Shown here in pieces: positions 28,281-37,988 of a stretch of 64,000 nt of DNA (the first letter of the stretch is position 1; each line of letters opens with the position of its first letter). Position numbers and translations under genes: made by a program. This stretch comes from Enterococcus sp. BWR-S5. Lineage in GTDB: Bacteria; Bacillota; Bacilli; Lactobacillales; Enterococcaceae. The stretch is from assembly GCF_016745255.1 (NCBI RefSeq), contig NZ_JADOEQ010000003.1, forward strand, positions 245,952-309,951. Direction: 5' to 3'. The notes below the pieces were generated by a model that searched no databases, was not told where the DNA came from, and was given only the letters and a program-made list of their open reading frames with translations.

Positions 28281-29864
28281 GGGTCTATAATATTTTGTGT
28301 TGGTGGAAATTCCTAAAGGAAAACTCACTAACACTTTTTTGAGTGTTCAAACACAAAAAAGGAACAACTAACTGATAAAATGAAATCGACTAAAAACCAA
28401 ATCATCAGAAAGGTTGTTCCCTATGGATAAGAATACCAGAAAATTACTTGGACTAACAGATAAACACCTCTCCTTTGGAGAGGAATGGCTTGAATACAGA
28501 CAGATGAAAGGAGTTCAGGCTCAGGTCATCAAAGCCACACTTACATATAGACCCACACATCGCGAAAGATGTGGCCTAAAAAATCAAGGTCAAATTATCA
28601 AGAACGGCCATCATCTGACTCAAGCACAGCTCCCTGTATTTAACGAACGTCTGACTTTTTGGAGCTGAATCGCTCACGGTTTCTTTGTCACGAATGTGGG
28701 AAAACCTTTCATGCACATACTGAGCTGATTGAGGAGCATCATCACTTATCAAAACAGCTCTGCCTCCAAATCATACTTGATTTAAAGAAAAATATCTCTA
28801 GAAAGCAGATTGCTCAAAATCATTTTGTTTCAGATATAACCGTTCTTCGCTTAATGGAAGAACTCTCTGCTTCTTATCGCTCTAATTGGCAGTTTCTTCC
28901 GGAAATTCTATGTATCGATGAATTCAAGTCAATGAAAAGCTGTCAGGGAGCGATGAGTTTCATTTGTGTTAACGGGGAAACCAACAAAATACTTGAAGTC
29001 CTTGAGGACCGACGGTTACCACAATTGGTTCGACACTTTATGCGTTACACTCAAGAAGCACGAAAAAAAGTAAAGTATCTAGTCATGGACATGAATGCCT
29101 TCCGGCATTCCTCTCCTCAAAAACAGAAACACTACCGACGACTGAAACGATATTGGAAGTTACTTCTTAAGGATTCATCTAAACTGGATAGTCAGTCCCG
29201 TCCATATCATCCATTATTTAAGCGCCCATTGACTCAGACAGATATTGTCGATGAACTGCTTAGTTATGATTCTGTGTTACACATCGCTTATGACACCATT
29301 CAGTTTCTCAAATACGCCTTTACTCATCGTGATGCCTCGCGTTTCTTTGAGGAACTCGATACATTAGATGTCAGGCTTCCTATTTGGTTCAAAAAGAAAC
29401 TGACCTTTTTCAAAAAACACAGACAAGGAATCACTAATGCTTTTCGTTATTCTTTCTCCAATGGGGTGACAGAAGGACTAAACAACAAGATTAAGGTAAT
29501 CAAGCGTGTTGCCTATGGTTATCGCAATTTCTATCATTTCCGTTCGCGTATTTATATTATTCAAGGTCTTATTTTTTCACAACATGAAAAAGAAAAACAA
29601 GCGAATATTTCCGCAGCTCTATAGGCAAATCGGGAATTAGCAGCTGTGTTTCTATTTCCTTACAGCTGCTTTGACTCGATTTAGGAATGGAATTGGCGCT
29701 TTTTGCCAAGTCGCTTCCGGCCAGCTGCCCAAATCATTCGCGCTGTTTCCCTTTTCTCTAAAAAAGAACTTGAAACAAAATCAGAGGTTTTCTCTGTTCT
29801 TTTGTTCCAAGCTCTATCATTTTATTCAGTTTTTTGTCCTACCAACACAATTTGACGTAGAACC
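28281..29864 (+). mobile_element. ISL3-family insertion sequence, 1584 bp
   Basis: Imperfect terminal inverted repeats begin GGGTCTATAATATTTTGTGT on the left and, read inward from the right, GGTTCTACGTCAAATTGTGT; they share an 11-bp core TTGTGTTGGT plus flank. The ends are bracketed by the 8-bp direct repeat AGAAAAAA, the duplication length known for ISL3 elements. It carries one transposase gene, split by a frameshift. The intact duplication shows insertion at this site rather than rearrangement. Confidence 0.92.
28423..29624 (+). pseudogene. ISL3-family transposase, frameshifted
   Basis: The first part (28423-28668) encodes MDKNTRKLLGLTDKHLSF and ends early. The second (open from 28659) encodes LNRSRFLCHECGKTFHAHTE, a helix-turn-helix, EILCIDEFKSMKS with a catalytic Asp, and the C-terminal GVTEGLNNKIKVIKRVAYGYRNF with a catalytic Glu, typical of ISL3 (transposase_12) enzymes. 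The frames join at a run of five T near 28650; one more T would give an uninterrupted protein of about 400 aa. It is therefore probably inactive unless a -1 slip occurs or the base is a sequencing error. Confidence 0.85.
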
Positions 29865-29872
29865 AGAAAAAA
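29865..29872. repeat. Right 8-bp target-site duplication of the insertion sequence
   Basis: AGAAAAAA, identical to 28273-28280. On the minus strand it forms the T-run of the obgE terminator. Confidence 0.85.
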
Positions 29873-29911
29873 GAGGCAGAGTATCCATTTTCAGGATAGC
29901 AGCTGCCTCTT
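29871..29911 (-). terminator. Terminator of obgE, targeted by the IS
   Basis: AAGAGGCAG (29871-29879) pairs with CTGCCTCTT (29903-29911), followed on the minus strand by TTTTTTCT. The insertion duplicated this T-run, so the terminator keeps its full sequence. Confidence 0.8.
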
Positions 29912-29919
29912 ACTATATA

Positions 29920-31233
29920 TTATTCTACGAATTCAAATTCAAAACCGCCAATACGAACAATGTCTCCATCTTTCGCACCACGTGCACGAAGGGCTTCATC
30001 TACACCCATTCCACGCAATTGTCTTGCAAAACGCATGACCGTCTCATCATGGTCAAAGTTCGTCATCTGGAATAAACGTTCCAGGCTCTCACCTGAAAGC
30101 ACCCAAGCTGCATCAGAATCACGATCAATCGTAAATTCAGGTCCCTCAGGATTAAAGCCATAGCGAACCACTTCTTCTTCCACTTCCTCAGCATAAAGAG
30201 GGAATTCAGGTGTCACATCAAGAAGGTCTGCTGTTGCATTCAGCAACGGCTCTAACCCTTTTTTGGTAATCCCTGAAATTGGAAAAATCGGCATTGGGTC
30301 CGCAAACTCATCTGTCTGCTCTTTAGCAATTTCTTTACGGAACTTCTTCAAGTTCTCTTCTGCTTCAGGCATATCCATTTTGTTTGCGACAATAATCTGT
30401 GGTCTTTCCATCAAACGAAGATTATGAGAAGCCAACTCCTTATTAATTGCCAGATAATCCTCGTAAGGGTCTCTGCCTTCCATTCCGCTCATATCAATGA
30501 CATGAAGAATTACTCGTGTTCTTTCAATATGACGTAAAAACTGTGTACCTAAACCAACGCCTTGAGAGGCCCCTTCAATTAGTCCCGGCAAGTCAGCTGC
30601 AGCAAAGCTGCGGCCATCGGTAGTTGTGACCATACCCAAATTAGGAACTAATGTTGTGAAATGGTAGGCGCCGATTTTAGGGCGTGCTGCAGAGATAACT
30701 GAAAGTAGTGTTGATTTACCCACTGATGGGAAACCTACCAAGCCTACATCCGCCAATACCTTTAACTCAAGCTCAATTTTTCTTTCCTGTCCCGGTTCGC
30801 CGTTCTCAGCGATTTCCGGTGCCGGATTTCTAGCAGAAGCAAAGCGCGTGTTACCGCGACCACCGCGACCACCTTTAGCGACAGTTAGTGTTTGTCCGTT
30901 ATCCACTAAATCACCAAGTAATGCACCTGTTTCAGCATCACGAACGGTTGTACCTGGTGGAACCTTGACAATTAAACTTTCTGAGCCTCTTCCGTGCATT
31001 CCCTTGCTCATTCCATTTTCTCCGGGTGTTGCCTTGAAATGACGATTGAATCGGAAATCCATCAATGTTCGAAGCCCTTCTTCAACCATCAGAATCACAT
31101 CTCCGCCATTTCCGCCGTCTCCACCGGCCGGTCCGCCATCGGGTACATATTTCTCTCTTCTAAATGCAACCATTCCGTCGCCGCCGCTTCCGGCCTTAAC
31201 ATCAATGACTACCTGATCTAAAAACATGGACAT
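29920..31233 (-). CDS. obgE: GTPase ObgE/CgtA
   Basis: Essential ribosome-associated GTPase. The Gly-rich Obg domain ([20 protein letters not shown] to about residue 158) is followed by the G domain with [12 protein letters not shown] (G1), DLPGLIEGA (G3) and VANKMDMPE (G4), and by a C-terminal OCT domain (about 355-437, [20 protein letters not shown]). Length 437 aa matches Firmicute Obg. It starts at an ATG preceded by AGGAGG. Confidence 0.97.
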   Translation of the reverse strand: MSMFLDQVVIDVKAGSGGDGMVAFRREKYVPDGGPAGGDGGNGGDVILMVEEGLRTLMDFRFNRHFKATPGENGMSKGMHGRGSESLIVKVPPGTTVRDAETGALLGDLVDNGQTLTVAKGGRGGRGNTRFASARNPAPEIAENGEPGQERKIELELKVLADVGLVGFPSVGKSTLLSVISAARPKIGAYHFTTLVPNLGMVTTTDGRSFAAADLPGLIEGASQGVGLGTQFLRHIERTRVILHVIDMSGMEGRDPYEDYLAINKELASHNLRLMERPQIIVANKMDMPEAEENLKKFRKEIAKEQTDEFADPMPIFPISGITKKGLEPLLNATADLLDVTPEFPLYAEEVEEEVVRYGFNPEGPEFTIDRDSDAAWVLSGESLERLFQMTNFDHDETVMRFARQLRGMGVDEALRARGAKDGDIVRIGGFEFEFVE

Positions 31234-31725
31234 GTTGTCGTCCTCCTAATCAATAAATTATCTATGAACGCTTCTATTGCTGCCATATTAGGGCATCTTC
31301 TATTCAAAATAACACATAGACACTTACACTATCATGATTTACCATAACTTGCAAGAAGCATTATGTCATTACCTACATATGTTTAAAAGCGATGTATCGT
31401 TCAAAAATCTAGTGTTAGTATAGCATAAATTTGCCATGATAAAAAATAACTTTTCTATCTATCCCAGTGTTTTTTTCAAGAATTGTTTGATATTTTTAAA
31501 ACACATGCTGCTAAATAGTTCCTAAAAGTAAAAATAATCCTATTCATGTTGAAACATCAAATTTTTTTACAAGAAGAATCCTTTGATTGTGTAATTTAAC
31601 TTTCTACTTTTCGCTTATAATTGGCTCATAAAGGACTTATAATGGTATGAAAGGAATGTATCCGCTTTCCGAAAAGAGGATTCTCTTCCCAGACTACCGA
31701 ATACTATTCAGATAGAGGTGTATTT
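31234..31725. other. Divergent intergenic region between obgE and the permease gene
   Basis: 492 bp of AT-rich DNA with no supported gene. It should carry both the obgE and permease promoters; TATAAT occurs on the plus strand at 31616-31621 and 31638-31643, but neither has a good -35 at 17 bp. No operator or riboswitch was recognised. Confidence 0.5.
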
Positions 31726-32733
31726 ATGGAAGACGGAGTCAAACGTGAATCAAGCTCGCTAGTATCACAGAAACAAAAATTGGATGCCAGTTTTACCAGA
31801 CAAGGAATCACAAGTGGTATCCTCTCGGCAGTCACCTTTGGACTGTACAGTACCATTTCCGCTTATGCAATGACACTGGATCCGCTGGCAGGAGTCATTA
31901 GCGTATTTGCAGCCCCCTTTGTTGCTTCAGCTATCAACGATACGATTGCAGCAATTTGGTTACTAATTTTCAACATTGCCAAAGGACGCTTAAAGGAAAT
32001 TGGCCGCAGTTTGGCAATTGTTCCAGGTTTAATGGTTATTCTGGGCGCATTATTTGGTGGACCAATCGCCAACGGTGCTTATCTTATAGGGATTGCTTCA
32101 GCCGGTGCAGCTGCTATTCCTATCTCAGCTCTTTTTCCGATGTTCGGGGCTATCTTTGCACGGATTTTTCTTAAACAGAAAATTTCTAAGCGAGTTGGAA
32201 TCGGTATGCTTATTTGTATCGCAGGTGCCATTCTAATCTCCATGGATGGCGGAGGTTCTGTAGGATCAGACTTTACTTTCGGAATTATCTGTGCATTTAT
32301 TGCAGCAATTGGTTGGGGAATGGAAGGCGTCTTCTCAGCATTTGGTATGTCAATGATTGATTCAAATATTGCCATCAATATTCGCCAGGCCGTTTCCGGT
32401 ATTGTCTTTATTATTGTGGTTCTGCCACTCTTCAATGCATTGGATTTATTTAAGGAAGTTCTTTCCTCTCCTTCTATTATGCTGATTATTGCAGCAGGGG
32501 CACTATTTGCCGCTTCTTCATTTCTTGCATGGTATGTTGCAAACAGTAAGGTTGGTGTGGCGACAGGTATGTCACTAAATAGTACTTATGTTTTATGGGG
32601 AGTGATTTTCTCAGCTATATTCTTGAAAACCAGCCTAAGCCCGATGATGATTCTAGGTGCTGTCATTATTACTTCCGGAGCCATTATTGTATCGGTTAAC
32701 CCGTTGGACTTCATCAAGAAAAAGGAGGGCTAA
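31726..32733 (+). CDS. Drug/metabolite-type (EamA) permease, LicB-like, candidate choline importer
   Basis: 335 aa with about ten transmembrane helices in two EamA halves; PISALFPMFGAIFARIFLKQKIS and GVIFSAIFLKTSLSPMMILGAVIITSGAIIV are the typical helix-9/10 type motifs of the DMT superfamily. LicB, the choline importer of pneumococci and Haemophilus, belongs to this superfamily. The protein stands beside a choline-degradation locus with a LicA-like kinase on its other side and no other importer, so choline is the likeliest substrate. That is inference from context. A strong ribosome site (GAGGTG) precedes the ATG. Confidence 0.8.
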   Translation: MEDGVKRESSSLVSQKQKLDASFTRQGITSGILSAVTFGLYSTISAYAMTLDPLAGVISVFAAPFVASAINDTIAAIWLLIFNIAKGRLKEIGRSLAIVPGLMVILGALFGGPIANGAYLIGIASAGAAAIPISALFPMFGAIFARIFLKQKISKRVGIGMLICIAGAILISMDGGGSVGSDFTFGIICAFIAAIGWGMEGVFSAFGMSMIDSNIAINIRQAVSGIVFIIVVLPLFNALDLFKEVLSSPSIMLIIAAGALFAASSFLAWYVANSKVGVATGMSLNSTYVLWGVIFSAIFLKTSLSPMMILGAVIITSGAIIVSVNPLDFIKKKEG

Positions 32734-32737
32734 AACA

Positions 32738-33031
32738 ATGCTATTACCCATTCGTTCACGTGTATTACATTACATCGCTGTTACCGGCGTTTCAACAGTA
32801 GATTCAGTGATGGAAGGTCTTAAAGAAGAATATGGTACTGAAAGACAGTTTACACAACCAAATTTTGTAGAGCATATGCTTTCTCTAAAAGAAAATGGTT
32901 TGATTGATGAAATATCTTATGATTTAGACGAAAATAATCAGTTGCAAATTGAATACAACATTAATGAAGAAGGAATAAATACGATTAACAAGTACCTTCC
33001 TAAGAAATGGCACCTTGAAAAAGCCAGATAA
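32738..33031 (+). CDS. Small winged-helix-like protein of unknown function
   Basis: 97 aa starting MLLPIRSRVLHYIAVTGVST at the ATG at 32738, with AAGGAGGG upstream and only 4 bp after the permease stop, so the two genes are coupled. The pattern of helices (STVDSVMEGLKEEYG, FTQPNFVEHMLSLKENGLID) followed by a beta hairpin (ISYDLDENNQLQIEYNINEEG) suggests a winged-helix domain. It could regulate the permease or the choline locus. No family is assigned. Confidence 0.72.
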   Translation: MLLPIRSRVLHYIAVTGVSTVDSVMEGLKEEYGTERQFTQPNFVEHMLSLKENGLIDEISYDLDENNQLQIEYNINEEGINTINKYLPKKWHLEKAR

Positions 33032-33040
33032 ACAAATAAA

Positions 33041-33076
33041 GACGAGAACACTTCTCTATTGAGCTATGTTCTCGTC
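33041..33076. terminator. Bidirectional terminator between convergent genes
   Basis: GACGAGAACA (33041-33050) pairs perfectly with TGTTCTCGTC (33067-33076). It lies between the plus-strand winged-helix gene and the minus-strand regulator gene. The minus-strand run is TTTATTTGTTTAT. Confidence 0.75.
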
Positions 33077-33082
33077 TGTGGA

Positions 33083-33847
33083 TTAACTTCCTGTACCGAT
33101 ATGAGCATTTTTTCGATATTTATTTGGTGTTGTACTCATCTGCCGATAAAAAACACGGTTAAAATAGGATGGATCATTAAATCCGCATTCACTTGAAATA
33201 CGGTATGACGGATAATCGGATGTTTCTAACAGCTTACACGCATAATCGATGCGCAGATTATTTACATAATCTGTATAAGAAAGTCCGACCTCCCGTTTAA
33301 ATACTCTACTGAAATATTGGGGATTCATATATACATGAGCTGAAACCTTTTGTAAAGTAATCTTTTCCTTATAATTCTCCTGAATAAAATGAAGAGCTTC
33401 CTTGATGAATCCCTGAATTTCAGTGATTGCAACAATTTCACGTTCCGCTTCCGGCACTGCCTGTTTTTTACTGTCAGCAATCTCTCCCATTAAACGATGC
33501 AAGATAGCTGTAATTTCTCTTGGCTTCACAGGCTTCAGCATATATTTTGACACGTTCAAATCAATTGCTTTCTGAGCATAAGAAAAATCTGAAAATGCAG
33601 ATAAGATCACAGCTTTTGAATCCGGAAGAAATGTACGTATTTCTTCCAATACACTCAATCCATCCTTTTCAGGAATCAAAATATCGAGAAAAAGAATCTC
33701 CGGACAATGCTGCTTCGCCAGGGCCACCGCTTCGCCTCCAGTTGAGCAAGACAAAACAACATGATTCGCACTGACTTCCTCCATCACAATCGCTTTAAGA
33801 AAATCCCTTTCCAGCATCTCATCCTCTACAATTAAGATTGCGCCCAT
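33083..33847 (-). CDS. AraC-type response regulator of the choline locus
   Basis: 254 aa: receiver domain with DE pair (LIVEDEMLERDF), phospho-acceptor Asp in ILFLDILIPEKDG and Lys in YMLKPVKPRE; then an AraC/XylS double helix-turn-helix (about 150-250) with YFSRVFKREVGLSYTDYVN and SYFNRVFYRQMSTTPNKYRK. The organisation is that of YesN-type regulators. It lies 11 bp after the PocR-domain kinase and directly after the microcompartment operon, so it probably activates that operon. Confidence 0.9.
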   Translation of the reverse strand: MGAILIVEDEMLERDFLKAIVMEEVSANHVVLSCSTGGEAVALAKQHCPEILFLDILIPEKDGLSVLEEIRTFLPDSKAVILSAFSDFSYAQKAIDLNVSKYMLKPVKPREITAILHRLMGEIADSKKQAVPEAEREIVAITEIQGFIKEALHFIQENYKEKITLQKVSAHVYMNPQYFSRVFKREVGLSYTDYVNNLRIDYACKLLETSDYPSYRISSECGFNDPSYFNRVFYRQMSTTPNKYRKNAHIGTGS

Positions 33848-33858
33848 ATTTTCACTCC

Positions 33859-35043
33859 TTAATTACTTTTTGGTATTCTGATGGTAACGATACTACCGCC
33901 ATAATCTGATTTAGGAATTTCCAAGCCATAGGATTCACCAAAATGCTGCTTTAAGCGACTATCGGTGCTTCTGAAACCAAGGCTCATTTTATCTTCTTCT
34001 CCTTCTCTGATTGCCCTCAACACTTCCTGAGGAAAGCCATTCCCATCGTCTTCTACCTTGATTAAGATGTCTCCTTCAATGACCTCGGCACAAATACGAA
34101 TGGTTCCCCCATCTCTTTTTGGCGTAATTCCATGGATTAGTGCATTCTCTACAATTGGTTGAAGTGTCATGTTTAAAATTCTTTCGAATCGAAGTTCTTC
34201 CGGAATCGTCAGCTCGTATTTCAAACGATCCTTAAATCTTACCTGCTGAATATAAAGATACTTTTCTATATAATCAATCTCTGCTTCGATTGTATGCAGC
34301 TGGTTCTCCTGCTTCAGCGTATACCTCAAAAGATCAGACAAGCAATAGATTAATTCTTCAGTTGTGTGTGAGTGTTCAAAATAGGCCGTTCGGGCAATAG
34401 AATTCAACGTATTAAATAAAAAATGCGGATTAATGACTAGAGAATTATTTTTAGTCTCCAAATCGACAATTTTTCTTTCCAGCAGCTCTTTTTCAATGGA
34501 AAGCCGTTCAACATCCGGATTTTCGTTCAACACCTTTTCCTTTACATCCAAAGCAATGCTATTTGCCACATGGCCGCAAATTTGTTCATATATTCGGATT
34601 TCTTTTTCATCGACTGTGGCCAATGCTGCCAATGCTTTAGCAATCACTTCTGAAGAAGCCCCTGTTTCCTTATTCAACTTTGACATATCGAACAAATATT
34701 TTTTATACTCTGTTTCAGTCGAAAAAGCCTGTATACCAACAATATAGCCAAGAATCTCTTTATCTATAACTACTGGCATATAGACATTTTCCAGTCCATA
34801 TTCGCATACGTAGCGATGCTGTTTTTTATTCTGCAAGCAATCTAAACAATGATCACAAACTCTATTTGGTAATTTATGACAAACAATCTTGCAGAAATCT
34901 GGAACCGGGTTGAACTCCATAAGAATCTGTCCTTGTGTATCAATAAGAATCAAGGAGATACTGGAAATGGGAACAACACTGCTATAACGGCTAAATAAAC
35001 GAGTATCAACCAATTTTTGCAGTGGATTTTCTTTCGTATTCAT
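33859..35043 (-). CDS. PocR-domain sensor histidine kinase of the choline locus
   Basis: About 395 aa without transmembrane helices. The N-terminal PocR-type ligand domain (about 5-150) has a cysteine cluster, FCKIVCHKLPNRVCDHCLDC, and YVCEYGLENVYMPVVI. A linker coiled coil leads to a LytS/YesM-type kinase: INPHFLFNTLNSIAR with the phospho-His, then ENALIHGITPK and VEDDGNGFP for ATP. PocR domains sense small hydrocarbon derivatives, so a cytosolic choline-pathway compound is a likely signal. The ATG at 35043 follows AAGGTGG by 8 bases. Confidence 0.9.
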   Translation of the reverse strand: MNTKENPLQKLVDTRLFSRYSSVVPISSISLILIDTQGQILMEFNPVPDFCKIVCHKLPNRVCDHCLDCLQNKKQHRYVCEYGLENVYMPVVIDKEILGYIVGIQAFSTETEYKKYLFDMSKLNKETGASSEVIAKALAALATVDEKEIRIYEQICGHVANSIALDVKEKVLNENPDVERLSIEKELLERKIVDLETKNNSLVINPHFLFNTLNSIARTAYFEHSHTTEELIYCLSDLLRYTLKQENQLHTIEAEIDYIEKYLYIQQVRFKDRLKYELTIPEELRFERILNMTLQPIVENALIHGITPKRDGGTIRICAEVIEGDILIKVEDDGNGFPQEVLRAIREGEEDKMSLGFRSTDSRLKQHFGESYGLEIPKSDYGGSIVTIRIPKSN

Positions 35044-35372
35044 AGGTGACACCACCTTAAGTAATTCTTGATTAATTATTTATCTTGAAAATTTATTTTT
35101 ACAACTATAACTTTTGAACGCATTAGATAGTTCAAAGATTTCGACATACCTCGATAGATACACCCAGATATGTTTGGAATAAAAAGTATCAGCAAAACAT
35201 AGAGTAAAATTCCAGCTATCAACGTACGAAATACATCAGCAAGCATCTTTTCGCTTCGCAACAACGCACTCATATAGTAATATACGAAGAAATCTATCTT
35301 TTCATCGAAAATAAATAGATTGAACAGAAGCTCTGCCTTTGTAGTTATTTTTCATTTTAAGAATGTTCATTT

Positions 35373-35386
35373 TGTAAACGTTTCCG
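35373..35386. promoter_or_regulatory. Possible CcpA (cre) site upstream of the sensor kinase
   Basis: TGTAAACGTTTCCG agrees with the cre consensus TGWNANCGNTNWCA at 12 of 14 positions, with a perfect AAACGTTT core. It lies about 330 bp before the kinase start. Confidence 0.4.
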
Positions 35387-35473
35387 CATACATATAACAT
35401 ACTATATAATTATTTGAAATTCAAACACATTTCTACAACCGCTTCTCACTACAGTTCTTTTTTCGAATAGCTC

Positions 35474-35506
35474 AAAAGACTGGAAGATGCTTTGTTCCAG
35501 TCTTTT
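35474..35506. terminator. Terminator at the end of the microcompartment operon
   Basis: AAAAGACTGGAA (35474-35485) and TTCCAGTCTTTT (35495-35506) form a perfect 12-bp stem. It lies 20 bp after the last shell gene. The T-run is stronger on the plus strand (GATTTTTTATT) than on the minus strand. Confidence 0.7.
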
Positions 35507-35525
35507 GATTTTTTATTCTGTTTGC

Positions 35526-35807
35526 CTAGCCCTTAGGTGTCGGTAAGATGTTTTCCACTTCACCATGTGGACGTGGAATAACGTGTACTGATACCAACTC
35601 CCCAATTCTTTGAGCAGCTGCAGCTCCGGCATCTGTTGCTGCTTTAACGGCACCTACATCACCACGAACCATTACAGTTACGAGCCCGCCGCCTACAAAT
35701 TCTTTTCCAATCAACACAACATTTGCTGCTTTAACCATTGCATCTGCTGCCTCAATTGATCCTACTAAACCTTTTGTCTCGATAAGTCCTAAAGCTTCTG
35801 ATTTCAT
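35526..35807 (-). CDS. BMC-domain shell protein (BMC-H, PduA/EutM type)
   Basis: 93 aa: [65 protein letters not shown], a single canonical BMC domain that forms hexameric facet tiles. The pore loop sequence is near KEFVGGGLV. It is the last gene of the operon, and its ATG overlaps the pduL stop (TAATG). It closely resembles the first part of the 188-aa shell protein at 37989. Confidence 0.95.
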   Translation of the reverse strand: MKSEALGLIETKGLVGSIEAADAMVKAANVVLIGKEFVGGGLVTVMVRGDVGAVKAATDAGAAAAQRIGELVSVHVIPRPHGEVENILPTPKG

Positions 35808-36460
35808 TACATTTCCTCCTGATTGTTTTTAATAATATATACTTTGGATTTAGAATTTAATCCCATAGCATTCGCTTCTTCAACGTCTAGATGACACTCC
35901 AGACGAAAATCCTTACTGACTCGAATCACTACGTTGTCAAAGACTCCGCCGCGTTCGCCAGTCAATTTAATCATGACACGTTCACCATCTGCCACTTGAT
36001 AAAAGTGTGCATCTTCCGGTGACATATGGATATGCCGCTGTGCGACAATCACGCCTTCTTTCAATGTTGCACTGCCGGCTGAGCCAACAATTGTAATTCC
36101 CGGTGTACCAATGATTTCTCCGGATTGCCTGACCGGAACCTTTAGCCCCAGCTTGAAACAATCTCCTGTCATTACCTCCACCTGAGAAGCTGAGCGAGCA
36201 GGTCCCAATACACGAACTTTTTCAATAACACCTTTAGGACCGCAAATCATTACGGTTTCCTTGCAAGCATATTGACCTGGCTGAGAAAGCTCTTTTAGCT
36301 TAGTCAGCTGATATCCTGTACCAAACAATTGGTCAATCTCATTTTGTGCTAAATGAATATGACGATTAGAAATACCTAGTGGAACACCAATATCTTCTGA
36401 TGTCTTCTCTGTTTGCAGGATATTAATGAATAACTGTAATAGTTCTTTCTGATTTTTCAA
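35807..36460 (-). CDS. pduL: Phosphate propanoyl/acetyltransferase PduL
   Basis: 217 aa with the two PduL His motifs, [18 protein letters not shown] and [15 protein letters not shown], that bind catalytic zinc. It converts acetyl-CoA and phosphate to acetyl-phosphate, recycling CoA inside the compartment. The first 20 residues ([20 protein letters not shown]) look like an amphipathic encapsulation helix. Translation probably begins at a TTG (36460), about 9 bases after a GGTGA. It overlaps the next shell gene by 1 bp. No acetate kinase gene is in the operon. Confidence 0.94.
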   Translation of the reverse strand: MKNQKELLQLFINILQTEKTSEDIGVPLGISNRHIHLAQNEIDQLFGTGYQLTKLKELSQPGQYACKETVMICGPKGVIEKVRVLGPARSASQVEVMTGDCFKLGLKVPVRQSGEIIGTPGITIVGSAGSATLKEGVIVAQRHIHMSPEDAHFYQVADGERVMIKLTGERGGVFDNVVIRVSKDFRLECHLDVEEANAMGLNSKSKVYIIKNNQEEM

Positions 36461-36465
36461 CTTGG

Positions 36466-37944
36466 TTATTCACCGCTTTCCTTAAAGAATGACACGAGCT
36501 CCTTAATAAGAGACTCCATATCAGCACTCTGAGCATTTGTACGTTGAGTCGTTTGCACTGTAGAATACTGATTTTCTGCATAAGGATTATTTATAGGTTT
36601 AATGCCACATGCCATTCGCTTAATATTTATCAAATGCTCAGGCGTAACATTGTCAGATGTCGCACTGCCACCCCATGTACCGCAGCCTAATGTAAATGCC
36701 GGAGAAATTGCTGTGCTTGCACCAACTCCTCCTTGTGTGGAGCCGGTATTAACGAGGATTCGGAAAACTGGTTTTTCAGCAAACTTCATTAATAATTCTC
36801 TATCCTGTGTATGAATGGCAAAGCTATGTCCGACACCGCCATTATTCAAAAGTGCAATACTTGTTTCACAAGCTTCTTCCCAATCCTTGACTGTGTAAAA
36901 GCCAAGTACAGTTGTTAGCTTTTCATAAGAAAGCGGATAGCCTTCTCCGACTCCGTTTTGTCTACCCAAAAGCACTTTCGTGCCATCAGGAATTGATATA
37001 CCTGCTGCCTCAGCAATAACCTTAGGGGAACGCCCGACAAGCCGAGCATTCATCGCATGTCCCTTCACAAACAACTTTTGAGAAACTTTTGCTGTTTCTT
37101 CCTCTGTCATGAAGTAGCCACCTTGCCGTTGAAACTCTGAAACAACTTGTGATTCCAGCTCTTCTTCGACAATTACTGCTTGTTCGGAAGCACAAATGGT
37201 ACCATTATCAAAGGTCTTACTTGCGATAATATCTGCTACTGCTTGTTTAATATCCGCCGTTTTTTCAATATAGCTAGGTACATTCCCCGGCCCAACACCT
37301 AGCGCCGGCTTTCCGACACTATATGCAGCCTTAACCATTGCGGCGCCTCCTGTAGCAATAATCAACGCTACCTCTTCGCTGCGCATCAGCTCATTTGTTG
37401 CCTGCATTGAAGGTTTTGAAATGCACGTTACAATATTATCCGGTGCCCCAGCAGAAACTGCTGCATCATTCATTAGTTGAGCAGCTTTCATTGTTGCTTT
37501 CAACGCAGACGGATGTGGCGAAATCACAATCCCATTTCTTGCTTTAATTGAAATAATTGCCTTATAAATAACTGTTGAGGTTGGATTAGTTGAAGGAATA
37601 ATTCCCATCAGCAATCCCATAGGCTCTGCTATTTCAATAATTTTTCTTTCCGGATCATCCTTGATGACCCCGACAGTTTTCATATCTTTGATGAACTGAT
37701 AAAGCTCAGTAGAGGCATGATGATTTTTGAATATCTTGTCTTCGACCTTTCCGAATCCAGTCTCCTCAACTGCCATTTTTGCTAGTAGTACTGCGTTCTC
37801 TTGGGCAGTCTCAACCATCTTACGGATGATTGTATCAATTTGATTGGCAGTGAAATGTGCCAGCTCCGTTTGAGCCTTCTTACCTTTCCTAGCCAACGTT
37901 CTAGCTTCTTGAATCGATTCTAAATCATAATCATAATTTTCCAA
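36466..37944 (-). CDS. CoA-acylating acetaldehyde dehydrogenase of the microcompartment
   Basis: 492 aa of the PduP/EutE/CutF type that oxidises acetaldehyde to acetyl-CoA with NAD. The catalytic Cys251 is in DNGTICASEQ, and the nucleotide site contains GVGPGNVP. The C-terminus after a linker (QTTQRTNAQSAD) ends in an amphipathic helix, MESLIKELVSFFKE, a likely encapsulation peptide. The TTG at 37944 is taken as start: AAGGAGG is 10 bases upstream, and the frame start at 37986 has none. It is the active partner of the homologue at 46822-48297. Confidence 0.92.
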   Translation of the reverse strand: MENYDYDLESIQEARTLARKGKKAQTELAHFTANQIDTIIRKMVETAQENAVLLAKMAVEETGFGKVEDKIFKNHHASTELYQFIKDMKTVGVIKDDPERKIIEIAEPMGLLMGIIPSTNPTSTVIYKAIISIKARNGIVISPHPSALKATMKAAQLMNDAAVSAGAPDNIVTCISKPSMQATNELMRSEEVALIIATGGAAMVKAAYSVGKPALGVGPGNVPSYIEKTADIKQAVADIIASKTFDNGTICASEQAVIVEEELESQVVSEFQRQGGYFMTEEETAKVSQKLFVKGHAMNARLVGRSPKVIAEAAGISIPDGTKVLLGRQNGVGEGYPLSYEKLTTVLGFYTVKDWEEACETSIALLNNGGVGHSFAIHTQDRELLMKFAEKPVFRILVNTGSTQGGVGASTAISPAFTLGCGTWGGSATSDNVTPEHLINIKRMACGIKPINNPYAENQYSTVQTTQRTNAQSADMESLIKELVSFFKESGE

Positions 37945-37988
37945 GTACTTTATTCCTCCTTCCTTGATGCCAGTGGTTCCTATCAAAC

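Larger units (their letters stand above)
35044..35525 (-). other. Intergenic region between the microcompartment operon and its regulator genes
   Basis: 480 bp with no gene I accept. It holds the operon terminator (35474-35506), a possible CcpA site (35373-35386), and presumably the promoter of the kinase-regulator pair. A 65-codon open frame (35076-35273) with one hydrophobic stretch lacks a ribosome site. Confidence 0.5.

Noticed and set aside
35076..35273. 65-codon open frame with one hydrophobic stretch between the shell operon and the kinase
   Set aside because: No ribosome site before its ATG and no recognisable family. It lies where the promoter of the kinase gene is expected.
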